NCBI RefSeq assembly: GCF_025857195.1
Contig: NZ_CP109787.1
Coordinates: 3,599,001-3,663,000 of the forward strand
DNA from: Leisingera thetidis
GTDB taxonomy: Bacteria; Pseudomonadota; Alphaproteobacteria; Rhodobacterales; Rhodobacteraceae
DNA length: 64,000 bases
Reading direction: 5' to 3'
Shown here piece after piece: positions 16,033-24,693 of the stretch. Every line of letters begins with the position of its first letter. Within the stretch, counting starts at the first letter, position 1. Below the pieces are notes generated by a model. The model saw only the letters and a list, made by a program, of their open reading frames with translations, searched no databases and was not told the DNA's origin. The translations under genes were made by a program, and so were the position numbers.

Positions 16033-18000
16033 ATGCAAGAGATGACACGCATCCTGGCCCTTATTCTGCTGATAACCGCAGCCCTGCCCGGGGCGCCGGC
16101 GCTGGCGCGCGATCTGGGCACCGCACTGAACCTGATGCGCGCCGAGAAATGGCAGGAGGCCGCCCGCGAGGCAGGGGCGCAGCAAACTGTTGCCCGTGAT
16201 ATCATCGAATGGCACCGGCTGCGCGCCGGGCTGGGGTCTGCAGGCGACGTGATGGCGTTTCTGCAGCGGCGTCCGGACTGGCCCGGGCTGGCCTATCTGC
16301 GGCGCCAGAACGAAGATGTGATTGCCGCTACGGGGCGTGAAACCATCCTGGTCTTTTACGCCAAAGAGCGGCCGCAGACCGCCGAAGGCGCGCTGAGCCT
16401 GGGCAAGGCGCTGATCGGCAGCGGCCGGCGCGGCGACGGCGAGGCGGAAATCGTGCTGGCCTGGCGCACCATGGCAATGGGCAGCGCCATCCACGGCGCT
16501 TACCTGCGGGAATTCGGCACGCTGCTGAAACCGCATCACGCCGCGCGGCTGGACCGGCTGCTGTGGGAGAACCACCTGGTCAGCGCCAAGCGAATGCTGC
16601 CGCTGGTGTCCGAAGACGACCGCAAACTGGCAGAAGCGCGCATTGCCCTGCAGGAGCGCGCGCCGGGGGTGGACACCCGGATCGAAGCGGTGCCGGAGGC
16701 GCTGAAAGGGGCCGCCGGCCTCGCCTACGACCGGTTTGCCTGGCGCGACGGCAAGCGGCTGCAGGACAGCGCCATCGAAATGATGATGGACCGCAGCACC
16801 AGCGCCGAGCGCCTGGGCGAACCCGGAAAATGGCTGCAGCGCCGCCGCGACCTGGCCCGCCAGCTGATGCGCGACGGCGCGCACGAACAGGCCTACCAGC
16901 TGGCTGCCTATCACTTCTCCACCCCCGAAGAGGGCTACGGCTATTCCGACTGCGAATGGCTGGCCGGTTACATCGCCCTGCAAAAGCTGCGCGACCCGGA
17001 ACTGGCAGCCCTGCATTTCCAGCGTTTCCTTGACTCGGTGGAAACACCGATCTCGGTCGGCCGCGGCGGCTACTGGCTGGGCCGGGCGCATGCGGCGCGG
17101 GGCAAGCCGGACAAGGCGCATGAGGCCTATGCGAAGGCGGCCGAGTACCAGACCTCTTTCTATGGGCTGCTCGCCGCCGAGAAGCTGGGCCGCCCGTTCG
17201 ACCCGGCGCTGGTGAAGCCTGCGCAGCTGCCGGACTGGCGCACCGCGGCCTTCATGCAATCCTCTGTCGCCGAGGCGGGGCTGATGCTACTGAAGGCGGG
17301 TGAGGCGGAAGAGGCCGAGCGCTTCCTGACCCACCTGGTCGAGACCCTGCCGCCGGTGCAGGCGCGCCAGCTGGGGCAGATGGCGGTGGATCTGAACGAG
17401 CCGCATCTGGCGGTGATGATCGCCAAGCGCGCGGCGCGCGGCGGGGTGGAGCTGGAAGGCGCCTACTACCCGCTGCACCCGGTGGCCAAGCACCAGCTGC
17501 CGATGGCCGAGGAGATGACGCTGGCCATCGCCCGCCGCGAAAGCGAATTCGACCCGGCCGTGATCAGCCACGCCGGTGCGCGCGGGCTGATGCAGGTGAT
17601 GCCTGCCACAGCGAAACTGGTGGCAACCGAGCTGGGCATCCTGGCGGGGCACAACACCTCCCGCCTGACGGCCGAGTGGGACTATAACGCCAAGCTGGGC
17701 GCCAGCTACCTGGCCGGGCTGGCGGGCAAGTTCCGCGGCAATGTGGTGATGATGGCAGCGGGTTACAACGCGGGCCCGCACCGCCCCTCGGCCTGGATGG
17801 AACGTTATGGCGATCCCCGCACCGGCGAGCCCGACATCGTCGACTGGATCGAGCACATCCCCTTCAACGAGACCCGCAATTACGTGATGCGGGTCACCGA
17901 AAGCCTGCCGGTCTACCGGGCGCGGCTGGGCAAGGCACCGCTGCCCGTTCCGTTTTCACGGGAGCTGAGCGGCTCAACCCTTCACGCGTTCGCGCCATAG
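16033..18000 (+). CDS. Soluble lytic murein transglycosylase (Slt70-like)
   Basis: A 655-residue periplasmic enzyme with an N-terminal signal peptide (cleavage after 'PALA', about residue 25), a long alpha-helical superhelix and a C-terminal SLT catalytic domain (about 490-640). The catalytic glutamate is in 'ARRESEFDPAVISHAGARG' and the motifs 'LMQVMPATA' and 'AAGYNAGP' are typical. It cleaves glycan strands to anhydromuropeptides. An ATG three codons further in is an alternative start. Its 3' end overlaps the convergent DMT permease gene by 27 nt. Confidence 0.92.
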   Translation: MQEMTRILALILLITAALPGAPALARDLGTALNLMRAEKWQEAAREAGAQQTVARDIIEWHRLRAGLGSAGDVMAFLQRRPDWPGLAYLRRQNEDVIAATGRETILVFYAKERPQTAEGALSLGKALIGSGRRGDGEAEIVLAWRTMAMGSAIHGAYLREFGTLLKPHHAARLDRLLWENHLVSAKRMLPLVSEDDRKLAEARIALQERAPGVDTRIEAVPEALKGAAGLAYDRFAWRDGKRLQDSAIEMMMDRSTSAERLGEPGKWLQRRRDLARQLMRDGAHEQAYQLAAYHFSTPEEGYGYSDCEWLAGYIALQKLRDPELAALHFQRFLDSVETPISVGRGGYWLGRAHAARGKPDKAHEAYAKAAEYQTSFYGLLAAEKLGRPFDPALVKPAQLPDWRTAAFMQSSVAEAGLMLLKAGEAEEAERFLTHLVETLPPVQARQLGQMAVDLNEPHLAVMIAKRAARGGVELEGAYYPLHPVAKHQLPMAEEMTLAIARRESEFDPAVISHAGARGLMQVMPATAKLVATELGILAGHNTSRLTAEWDYNAKLGASYLAGLAGKFRGNVVMMAAGYNAGPHRPSAWMERYGDPRTGEPDIVDWIEHIPFNETRNYVMRVTESLPVYRARLGKAPLPVPFSRELSGSTLHAFAP

Positions 18001-18882
18001 GGTGAACAGCCCCGCGGCCATGATGATCCCCGCACCGATGGCGACATTGGTGCGGATCACCTCGCCGAAGATGGCGACCCCCAGCATTGCCGCCCAGATC
18101 AGGTGGAAATAGGCAAAGGGCTGCACCGCGCTGGCCTCGGCCATCTCGTAGCATTTGATCAGCAGCCAGTGACCGGTGACACCGGTCACGCACAAGAGCG
18201 CCATCCACAGCCAGTCGCCCTGGCTCATCGGCTCCCAGTACCACATGCCGATCGCGGTCATGAAGACCATGCCGGTGATGCCGGTCCAGAAGAAACTGGT
18301 CGCGGTGCTGTCCTGGCGCGCGGCAAAGCGCGTCACCAGCCCGTAGACCGCAAACATCAGCGCCGAGACGAAGGGGATGATGGCGGCCGGGTCGAATACC
18401 CCGGCGCCCGGCTGCAGGATGATCAATACCCCGATCAGGCCGGCCCCGATCGCCGCCCAGCGCCGCCAGCCGACGCTTTCGCCCAGCACCGGACCGCTCA
18501 GCGCCGCCACCAGCAGCGGGTAGCAGATGAACACGGCCTGGCTCTCGACCAGCCCCAGCAGGGTAAAGCCATAGACCGCCACGCAGATCTCGCCGGCCAG
18601 AAGAACGCCGCGGAAGATCTGCAGCCACAGCTGTTCGGTGCGCGCCGTTTCCCGCAGCCCGCCCGGCGCACGGGTTGCCAGAAACACCACGAAGGCGGCA
18701 AAGAACCAGTAGCGGATCATCACCACCATGTAGGTGTTGTAGGTGCCCGCCAGATGGCGCGAGATCCCGTCCTGCAGCGCAAAGACGATGGTCGCGGCAA
18801 TCATCAGCATGATCCCCAGCGGCACGTTGTTGTGCTGCACCCGGGGCCGGGGCAGGCTCTTGGCCTGTGGAACCATGCTCAT
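17974..18882 (-). CDS. EamA/DMT-family permease (first of three)
   Basis: A 302-residue protein with ten predicted helices arranged as two EamA repeats, the drug/metabolite transporter pattern. A cytoplasmic N-terminus of about 25 residues precedes helix 1. Substrate is unknown. The ATG at 18882 overlaps the mnmD stop by ATGA, so both genes are probably translated from one mRNA. Its 3' end runs 27 nt into the convergent transglycosylase gene. Confidence 0.88.
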   Translation of the reverse strand: MSMVPQAKSLPRPRVQHNNVPLGIMLMIAATIVFALQDGISRHLAGTYNTYMVVMIRYWFFAAFVVFLATRAPGGLRETARTEQLWLQIFRGVLLAGEICVAVYGFTLLGLVESQAVFICYPLLVAALSGPVLGESVGWRRWAAIGAGLIGVLIILQPGAGVFDPAAIIPFVSALMFAVYGLVTRFAARQDSTATSFFWTGITGMVFMTAIGMWYWEPMSQGDWLWMALLCVTGVTGHWLLIKCYEMAEASAVQPFAYFHLIWAAMLGVAIFGEVIRTNVAIGAGIIMAAGLFTLWRERVKG

Positions 18883-19547
18883 GGCAGTACCGCCTTTGTC
18901 ATATGCCGCTTGCGCCCGTAGCCGGGAATGCGGGTCACCTCGAATCCTGCCGCCTCCAGCCCGCGGCGCACAAACCCGGCCGCGGTATAGGTCGCCGCCG
19001 AACCGCCCGGCGCTGTATGCGACGCCACCTGGCCCATCAGCGCTTCGCCCCACAGCTCGGGATTCTTGGCCGGGGAAAACCCGTCCAGAAACCAGGCATC
19101 CGCCTGCCCTGTCCACTCCGGCAGCGACACCCGCGCGTCGCCGCCAATCACCTCCAGCTGCAGGCTGCCCAGATCGCAAATCCCTGTCCCCTGCCATCCG
19201 GCCAGAAACCGCTCCGCCCAGGGGGCGACGGCGGGAAAGGCCTCCAGCGCCTTGACCATGTCCGCAGGCGCCATCGGAAAGGCCTCGAAACTGGTGAACC
19301 GCAACGGCCCCGTCTGCCCTGCGGCCTCCCAGGCGCGCCAGGCCGCCAGCATGTTGAGGCCGGTGCCGAAGCCCAGCTCGGCAATATGGAAGCCGGGAGC
19401 GAACCGCGCGGGCAGACCGTTGCCTGCCAGAAACACATGTTCCGTCTCCGCCAGCCCGTCCTGGATCGAGAAATAGGGATCATCGAACTGGTCCGATACC
19501 GGCACCGCGCCATCGCGCCAGCTGAGCCGCGCCTGCTGGTCTGCCAT
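18879..19547 (-). CDS. mnmD: tRNA (mnm5s2U34) methyltransferase MnmD
   Basis: A 222-residue protein matching the N-terminal methyltransferase domain of MnmC, as a separate gene. 'FDDPYFSIQDGLAETEHVF' opens the domain; 'AELGFGTGLNML' is the SAM-binding loop, and 'WFLDGFSPAKNPELW' is the DGF-SP motif of this family. It methylates the wobble-uridine modification on tRNAs for Lys, Glu and Gln. The oxidase-like half is encoded divergently 58 nt away, so the bifunctional enzyme of E. coli is split here. The ATG at 19547 is chosen because the domain begins directly after it. Confidence 0.88.
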   Translation of the reverse strand: MADQQARLSWRDGAVPVSDQFDDPYFSIQDGLAETEHVFLAGNGLPARFAPGFHIAELGFGTGLNMLAAWRAWEAAGQTGPLRFTSFEAFPMAPADMVKALEAFPAVAPWAERFLAGWQGTGICDLGSLQLEVIGGDARVSLPEWTGQADAWFLDGFSPAKNPELWGEALMGQVASHTAPGGSAATYTAAGFVRRGLEAAGFEVTRIPGYGRKRHMTKAVLP

Positions 19548-19605
19548 GCTATAATCCCCTAAGCGGTTATCAGGAATGGCGCGACACTGGCGAAAGGATC
19601 GGAAA

Positions 19606-20646
19606 ATGGCAATGGCAGATGTGACGGTGCGCGGGGCGGGCATCTTCGGCCTCTCGATCGCCTGGGTCTGCGCCCGGCGCGGCGCACAGGTGCAAGTGGT
19701 GGACCCGTTCGGCGCAGGCACCGGCTCCAGCGGCGGGCTGGTCGGCGCGCTGGCGCCGCATGTGCCGGAGAACTGGAATGCCAAAAAGCAGTTCCAGCTG
19801 GAAAGCCTGCTGATGGCCGAAGCCTTTTGGGAAGACGTCGAGACGACCGGCGGCGTCTCGCCCGGCTACGGCCGCACCGGGCGGCTGCAGCCGATCAATG
19901 ATGAACACACGCTGCAGCTCGCCCGCCAGCGTGAAATCTCCGCCCGGGAACTGTGGAAGGACGAGGCCGAATGGCGTGTCTGCGAGGCCGCATCCGTGGG
20001 CCCCTGGGTGCCGCCCAGCGCCACCGGCTACGTCATCCATGACACGCTCAGCGCCCGCATGCACCCCCGCCGCGCCTGCGCTGCGCTGGTCTCTGCCCTG
20101 GCGGTGATGGGGGTGGAGGTTTTGCCGGAGGCGCCCGCTCAGGGCAAGGAGGTGCACGCCAAGGGCTACGCAGGCCTCCTGGAGCTGAACGAGACCTTCG
20201 GCAAAACCGTCGGCGGCGGCGTCAAAGGCCAGGCCGCGCTGCTGCGGTTCCACGAGGGCGAGGTGCCGCAGCTTTATGCCGACAGCCTGCACATCATTCC
20301 GCATGCCGACGGCACCCTCGCCATCGGCTCCACCAGCGAACGCGATTTCGAGGACGGCAAGGCGACAGACGCCCAGCTCGACGACGTGATCGAGCGCGCC
20401 CGCGCCGCGGTGCCGGTGCTGCACGGCGCCGAGGTGATCGAACGCTGGGCCGGTGTGCGCCCCCGCGCCAAGTCCCGCGCCCCGATGCTGGGCGCATGGC
20501 CCGGCCGCGACGGTCATTTCATCGCCAACGGCGGGTTCAAGATCGGCTTTGGCATGGCGCCCAAGGTGGCCCATGTGATGGCGGACCTGCTGCTGGAAGA
20601 CAAGGACAGCATTCCCGGGGGCTTCCGCGTGGAAGACAACCTCTGA
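19606..20646 (+). CDS. FAD-dependent oxidoreductase resembling the MnmC oxidase domain
   Basis: A 346-residue DAO-fold flavoprotein. The N-terminal 'GAGIFGLSIAW' dinucleotide motif (about 10-20) and 'GSSGGLVGALAPHVPENWN' (about 45-63) resemble the FAD domain of MnmC, which removes the carboxymethyl group of cmnm5U34. Divergence from mnmD with a 58-nt gap supports the two acting on the same tRNA modification. Glycine-oxidase-like activity is the alternative. The ATG at 19606 has AAAGGA 7 nt upstream; a longer in-frame start at 19576 lacks a good site. Confidence 0.78.
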   Translation: MAMADVTVRGAGIFGLSIAWVCARRGAQVQVVDPFGAGTGSSGGLVGALAPHVPENWNAKKQFQLESLLMAEAFWEDVETTGGVSPGYGRTGRLQPINDEHTLQLARQREISARELWKDEAEWRVCEAASVGPWVPPSATGYVIHDTLSARMHPRRACAALVSALAVMGVEVLPEAPAQGKEVHAKGYAGLLELNETFGKTVGGGVKGQAALLRFHEGEVPQLYADSLHIIPHADGTLAIGSTSERDFEDGKATDAQLDDVIERARAAVPVLHGAEVIERWAGVRPRAKSRAPMLGAWPGRDGHFIANGGFKIGFGMAPKVAHVMADLLLEDKDSIPGGFRVEDNL

Positions 20647-21192
20647 GCCGCCCGCCCCTTTTGCCCTTTGACGGGCCAAGGGCGGCGCAGCCGCCGCGCG
20701 GCACGCGCGGTATACCCTTGACGCAGCAAAGGGCTTCTTGCATTTGGCATGGCGTCCTGAGAGGCAGCTCTGCCCATCAGGCGCTTCTCAGCAAAAAAAC
20801 CGCGCCGCGCAGCGGCGCCACCCCCAAGCCCCTAATCTGAACCGAAGGGACAGCTTGGGGCGCGGGAGCCCCCCTTTTCACCCCTCAAGCACCGCCACCG
20901 CACTCCTGCACTGGCGCCCCTCCGGCCCGCGCACCCGCAGGTCCTTGCCGCCGCGGCACTGCGCGGCGCTTTCGAAATGCATCGAAGGGGACGACGCCCG
21001 GACGGAAAACTCCGCCAGCGGCCCCCTCAGCTCTTCCGCCAGCAGCGGCGTCCAGAAATGGAGCCGGGGGAAAAACGGCGGCAGCACGCCGCCCGGGCCG
21101 GATACATCAAATCCGTGAAATGCGGTGCAGGGGCGGCAGCGGTGTCAGAAGGTCAAGCCCCCACCTTCGCCGCGCCCTGCGGCAAGGCAGGC
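20647..21192. other. 546-nt intergenic region with a repeat and one orphan open frame
   Basis: The left part carries repeat family B copy 2 (20757-20826) and a rightward GC-rich stretch. On the minus strand the frame is open from about 21144 to 20878 and would encode about 88 residues including 'CRGGKDLRVRGPEGRQC', but the only start-like codon is GTG at 21087 and no ribosome-binding site is visible. It may be a decayed or very small gene. Nothing else is recognisable. Confidence 0.4.
20757..20826. repeat. Intergenic repeat family B, copy 2
   Basis: An imperfect hairpin (CCTGAGAGGCAG with CTGCCCATCAGG) is followed by CGCTTCTCAGCAAAAAAACC and a second hairpin (GCGCCGC-GCA-GCGGCGC). Order and core sequence match the copy at 25-100. 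It follows the flavoprotein gene that ends at 20646. Confidence 0.6.
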
Positions 21193-21735
21193 TCAGCGGT
21201 CCAGTTCGGCCCGCAGCTTCTGCATCAGCTTGGTCAGCGTCGCTTCATACTGCGCGCTGGTCAGCCGCCCGCGTTCATCGAATTCCTTGCTGGAGCCTGC
21301 CAGATGCACGCCCGGGCCGGACAGCACCCGCGGCTGGAACGGCACCAGGAAACCGCGCAGCAGCGCCTGCGCCTGCTCGCCGCCGGCCCGCCCGGCCGCG
21401 GCCGACATCACGGCCACCGGTTTGTCCGCCCAGGGGTTGCCTTCGGTGCGGCTCACCCAGTCGAGCGCGTTCTTCAGCACACCCGACGGCCCCTTGTTGT
21501 ATTCCGGGGTGGAAATCACCACCGCATCCGCCGCCGCAATCTCATCCGCCAGCGCCTGCACCGCCGGCGGGATGCCGTCCGCTGCCTCGGCATCGCCGTC
21601 ATACAGCGGCAGGTTCAGATCCGCCTCCACGACCGTTGCGGACCCGAATACACGCGCGGCCTCCGCCAGCAGCTTGCGGTTGGTGGCCCCGCGGCGCAGC
21701 GAGCCGGAAATGGTGAGCAGTCGAGGGTCAGCCAT
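21193..21735 (-). CDS. NADPH-dependent FMN reductase family protein
   Basis: A 180-residue flavodoxin-like oxidoreductase. 'ISGSLRRGATNRKLL' (about 9-23) is the phosphate-binding loop for FMN, and 'STPEYNKGPSGVLKNALDW' (about 88-106) is the family signature found in ChrR/ArsH-type quinone, azo or chromate reductases. The physiological substrate cannot be read from sequence. The ATG at 21735 has AAAGGAA upstream. It appears to be a single-gene unit. Confidence 0.88.
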   Translation of the reverse strand: MADPRLLTISGSLRRGATNRKLLAEAARVFGSATVVEADLNLPLYDGDAEAADGIPPAVQALADEIAAADAVVISTPEYNKGPSGVLKNALDWVSRTEGNPWADKPVAVMSAAAGRAGGEQAQALLRGFLVPFQPRVLSGPGVHLAGSSKEFDERGRLTSAQYEATLTKLMQKLRAELDR

Positions 21736-21857
21736 GAAGTGTTCCTTTTGTTCGCATCTCTGTTGCGCCCATCATGTATGAGACAGCGGTTGCGAGGAAA
21801 CAGCAATTGCCGCGCAGGCAATGTGCAGCGCTACGCAACCCGCCCTGCCCCCGGAAC

Positions 21858-21888
21858 GGAAACAGCCCGCCCCCGATAGGGGACGGGC
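21858..21888 (-). terminator. Probable terminator of the OmpA-like lipoprotein gene
   Basis: Read leftward, GCCCGTCCCC (complement of 21879-21888) pairs with GGGGGCGGGC (complement of 21865-21874) around a 4-nt loop, followed by TGTTTCC. It lies 26 nt past the stop at 21915. The T tract is short. Confidence 0.5.
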
Positions 21889-21914
21889 CGCGGAACACGC
21901 ATGCGCAGTCCGGA

Positions 21915-22574
21915 TCAGGCGGCTTGCGGGATCACCACCACCTCGACGCGGCGGTTGCGGGCCTTGCCCTCGGGCGTCAGGTTCGAGGCCACCGGCTGCG
22001 CCTCGCCGCGGCCGATGATGCGCATGCGGTGATAGGGCACGCCGCCGGCCTGGATCTGGCTGGCCACCGCATTGGCACGGCGCTCCGAGAGGCCCTGGTT
22101 GTAGCCGGCATCGCCATCGCTGTCGGTATGGCCGATCACCTGGATGGTGCTGTTGGGGTAGCGCACCAGGCTGTTCGCCACCCGGCGCAGGTCGCCCTGA
22201 ACCGCCGGCGCAACCGCGGCGCTGTCGGTGGCAAAGGTCAGGTCGTTCGGGAAAGACAGGATCAGTCGGTCGCCGGTGTTGACGATGGTGATATCGTCAT
22301 TTGCCAGGGTCTGGCGCAGCTCGCGCTCCTGCGCGTCCAGCTGGTTGCCGATCACACTGCCGGCAGTGGCGCCGACAATCGCCCCGGTCACCGCCCCCAG
22401 ACCGCGGTCCGAGTCATTGGCAATGGCACCGACGCCCGCGCCGATGATCCCGCCCAGGATCGCGCCCTGCTGGGTGTTGCTGCCCGGAGTGCCGACGGTT
22501 GCCGGGTCGGTACAGGCACCAAGGGCCAGCGTTGCGGCAACAATACCAGCCGTGGTGAGTTTCATCTGCATCAT
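21915..22574 (-). CDS. OmpA-family lipoprotein with glycine-zipper
   Basis: A protein of about 219 residues. The lipobox LGAC lies near residue 20, so it should be lipid-modified and sent to the outer membrane. A glycine-rich helix pair (about 40-80, 'GAILGGIIGAGVGA') follows, then a C-terminal OmpA-like peptidoglycan-binding domain (about 110-215) with 'GHTDSDGDAGYNQGLSERRA' and 'NRRVEVVV'. It probably links the outer membrane to the cell wall, like YiaD. ATG codons at 22574 and 22571 share the AAGG site; the first is chosen. Confidence 0.88.
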   Translation of the reverse strand: MMQMKLTTAGIVAATLALGACTDPATVGTPGSNTQQGAILGGIIGAGVGAIANDSDRGLGAVTGAIVGATAGSVIGNQLDAQERELRQTLANDDITIVNTGDRLILSFPNDLTFATDSAAVAPAVQGDLRRVANSLVRYPNSTIQVIGHTDSDGDAGYNQGLSERRANAVASQIQAGGVPYHRMRIIGRGEAQPVASNLTPEGKARNRRVEVVVIPQAA

Positions 22575-22701
22575 CAAACTGCCTTTTCATTCTCTCAATC
22601 CCGGGACATCGCCCGGTCTTCCGCACGAATATCGTGCCGCAGGGCCGCCTTCTCAAGTCGGGATCGCCCGGCATGGGCGAAATCCCGCGCAAAAAACGCC
22701 T

Positions 22702-23391
22702 CTACGGCAGAACGGCAAAGTCCCACCCCTCCTGCTCCATCCATAATTTCCGCAAGGAGGCGGCTTCGGGCGCAAAACTGTCCACCAGCATCTCCGCAGC
22801 CAGCATCCGATCGGTGCGGAAATGGCGGAAGCCGCCGCGCAGATCGCACCAGGCGGCCAGCATGGTGCATTCGATATGATAGATCAGCGCCAGCGGCCGC
22901 AGGGTGCGGCGGCTCTCGCCGCTCTCCGGGCTGAGGTAGATCAAATGCAGCTTCCGGCTTTCCCGCACCGCCTGCCGCAGCAGCGCCTTGGAAACGCAGC
23001 CCTGTTCGGGATCATCCAGCGGTGCGCCCCAGGGGGCCACCTGCAGCCAGTCGGCAGTGGCATGCACATCCTTGATCTTGTGGCTGACCCGCTCTGCCGC
23101 TTTCTGCAGGGCGCCGTCACCGGTGCGCATCAGCATCGCCAGGCCGACGTGCAGCGCCTCCAGCTCCTCTTCGTCAAAATTCAGCGGCGGCAGGTCGTAC
23201 CCCTTGCGCAGCATGTAGCCGATCCCCGCCTCCCCCTCGACCGGCGTGCGCATCGCCTGCAGCGCCGCGATGTCGCGGTAGATGGTGCGTTTGGAAACCT
23301 CCAGCGTCTCCGCAAGGTCCTCAGCCCGCACCGGGGCCGTGGCGGATCGCAGGATCTGGATGATTTCGAACAAGCGGCCGGTGCGGGGCAT
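22702..23391 (-). CDS. YafY-type HTH-WYL transcriptional regulator
   Basis: A 229-residue regulator with an N-terminal HTH_11 domain (about 1-60, 'SKRTIYRDIAALQ') and a WYL-type ligand-sensing domain (about 120-210). WYL regulators respond to small molecules or nucleic acids, but no ligand is evident. The ATG at 23391 has GGAG 7 nt upstream. It is divergent from an 80-codon gene, and the shared 103-nt gap carries GCTGACA/TGTCAGC repeats that are a likely operator. Confidence 0.88.
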   Translation of the reverse strand: MPRTGRLFEIIQILRSATAPVRAEDLAETLEVSKRTIYRDIAALQAMRTPVEGEAGIGYMLRKGYDLPPLNFDEEELEALHVGLAMLMRTGDGALQKAAERVSHKIKDVHATADWLQVAPWGAPLDDPEQGCVSKALLRQAVRESRKLHLIYLSPESGESRRTLRPLALIYHIECTMLAAWCDLRGGFRHFRTDRMLAAEMLVDSFAPEAASLRKLWMEQEGWDFAVLP

Positions 23392-23404
23392 GGGCGGGCT
23401 CCAG

Positions 23405-23454
23405 TGACAGTCTGCTGACACCTTAGCACATGCCGCTGACAACAGCCTGTCAGC
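23405..23454. promoter_or_regulatory. GCTGACA/TGTCAGC operator cluster
   Basis: GCTGACA (23435-23441) and TGTCAGC (23448-23454) form a perfect inverted repeat with a 6-nt spacer. A direct copy GCTGACA lies at 23414-23420, 21 nt (two helical turns) from the second. They occupy the gap between the WYL regulator and the divergent 80-codon gene, so control of both is likely. Confidence 0.6.
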
Positions 23455-23494
23455 AGAGGTCTGGTTTTCTGTTCCTCAGAAAAGGAGAATTTCC

Positions 23495-23737
23495 ATGCTG
23501 ACCTACGAATGGATTTCGATGATCACCCTGGGCAAAGACCGCTGGGATACCCGGTACCGCCTGCCGAAACCTTACGAGGCCGAACGCGAAGCCGCCCGCC
23601 TGCGGTATGAGACGCAGCAAGCGTCCCGTCCCGTCCGGCCCGGGCTGCTGCAGCGCCTGTTCAGCCGGCGGCGCACACTTCATGCACCGCGGTGTCCTCG
23701 TCCCGTGCCGCCTCATAAGCAAGCATCGCGCGTTTGA
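23495..23737 (+). CDS. Small basic protein divergent from the WYL regulator
   Basis: An 80-residue protein rich in Arg, Pro and Tyr with no recognisable domain. Translation support is good: AAAAGGAG lies about 7 nt before the ATG at 23495, and the operator cluster is 41 nt upstream. The C-terminal third overlaps, antisense, the 3' end of the AraC-MGMT gene by 77 nt and looks low-complexity (Arg/Pro), so the stop could have drifted. It is probably the main target of the divergent WYL regulator. Function unknown. Confidence 0.6.
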   Translation: MLTYEWISMITLGKDRWDTRYRLPKPYEAEREAARLRYETQQASRPVRPGLLQRLFSRRRTLHAPRCPRPVPPHKQASRV

Positions 23738-24530
23738 CCGGCAGCCCCCAGTGGTAGCCGCCCAAGGCACCGGACTTGCGCAAGGCACGGTGGCAGGGGA
23801 TCAGCCAGCTGACCGGGTTGCGCCCCACCGCCGTGCCGACGGCGCGCACCGCCTTGGGGGAGCCGATTGCCTGTGCCAGCTCGGAATAGGTGGTGACATG
23901 GCCCGAAGGGATGCGCAGCAGCGCCTCCCAGACCTTGATCTGCAGCGGCGCGCCGATCATGTGCAGCGCGGTCTCGCCCTTTTGGGCAAAGGCCGCTTCC
24001 GCCAGCGGCCGCAGGGCGGCCGGATCCTCCACGAACTCTGCCTGCGGCCAGCGGGCGCGCATGTCGGCCATGGCAGGCTCTGCCCCGGTTTCGGCGGCAA
24101 AACCCAGCCCGCAGATGCCCTTCTCGGTCCCCATGGCCAGGGCCAGCCCAAAGGGGCTGTCGAACCAGCCCCAATAAATCCGCAGGCCATCGCCTTTGCG
24201 GGCATATTCACCGGGGCTCATCGCCTCCCAGCGCAGGAACAGATCGTGCAGCCGTCCGGACCCGGACAGCCCCACGGCATGCGAAGCCTCCAGCGTGGTG
24301 AAGCGGTCGCGCAGCAGCGCCTTGGCATGGCCCAGCCGCAGATACTGCTGATAACGTTTGGGCGAAACGCCGACCCAGGCCGAGAACAGCCGCTGAAAAT
24401 GGCTTGGGCTCATGTCCATCCGGGCGGCCAGCTGTTCCAGCGTCAGATCCTCGCCGCCATCGTCGATCAGCTCGATCGCCCGCCGCATGACGCCGTAATG
24501 ATAGCTGTTTTCCCGCGCTTCGATATTCAT
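23661..24530 (-). CDS. AraC-type HTH fused to O6-methylguanine-DNA methyltransferase (Ada-like)
   Basis: A 289-residue protein with an AraC-type DNA-binding domain (about 20-105, 'MSPSHFQRLFSAWVGVSPKR') followed by an MGMT domain (about 120-280). The alkyl-acceptor cysteine is Cys246 in 'IPCHR'. The enzyme transfers alkyl groups from O6-alkylguanine to itself. The N-terminal zinc/phosphotriester domain of E. coli Ada is absent, so sensing of methylphosphotriesters is not expected. It is divergent from nth, another DNA repair gene. The ATG at 24530 fits the domain start. Confidence 0.9.
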   Translation of the reverse strand: MNIEARENSYHYGVMRRAIELIDDGGEDLTLEQLAARMDMSPSHFQRLFSAWVGVSPKRYQQYLRLGHAKALLRDRFTTLEASHAVGLSGSGRLHDLFLRWEAMSPGEYARKGDGLRIYWGWFDSPFGLALAMGTEKGICGLGFAAETGAEPAMADMRARWPQAEFVEDPAALRPLAEAAFAQKGETALHMIGAPLQIKVWEALLRIPSGHVTTYSELAQAIGSPKAVRAVGTAVGRNPVSWLIPCHRALRKSGALGGYHWGLPVKRAMLAYEAARDEDTAVHEVCAAG

Positions 24531-24693
24531 CGACCCAACCTGTCTTGTGCTGCGGTCCAAGCTACTGCGCAAACCCCCGGCAATCGACCCGGAAGTTGCG
24601 GATTTGCACGGAACTCCGCGCAGTGGTCTGCCGCACCCGGCCAGACGCAATTTCAATTGCGCTTTAAGGTTTGACCTGTACATATGGCGCCCG

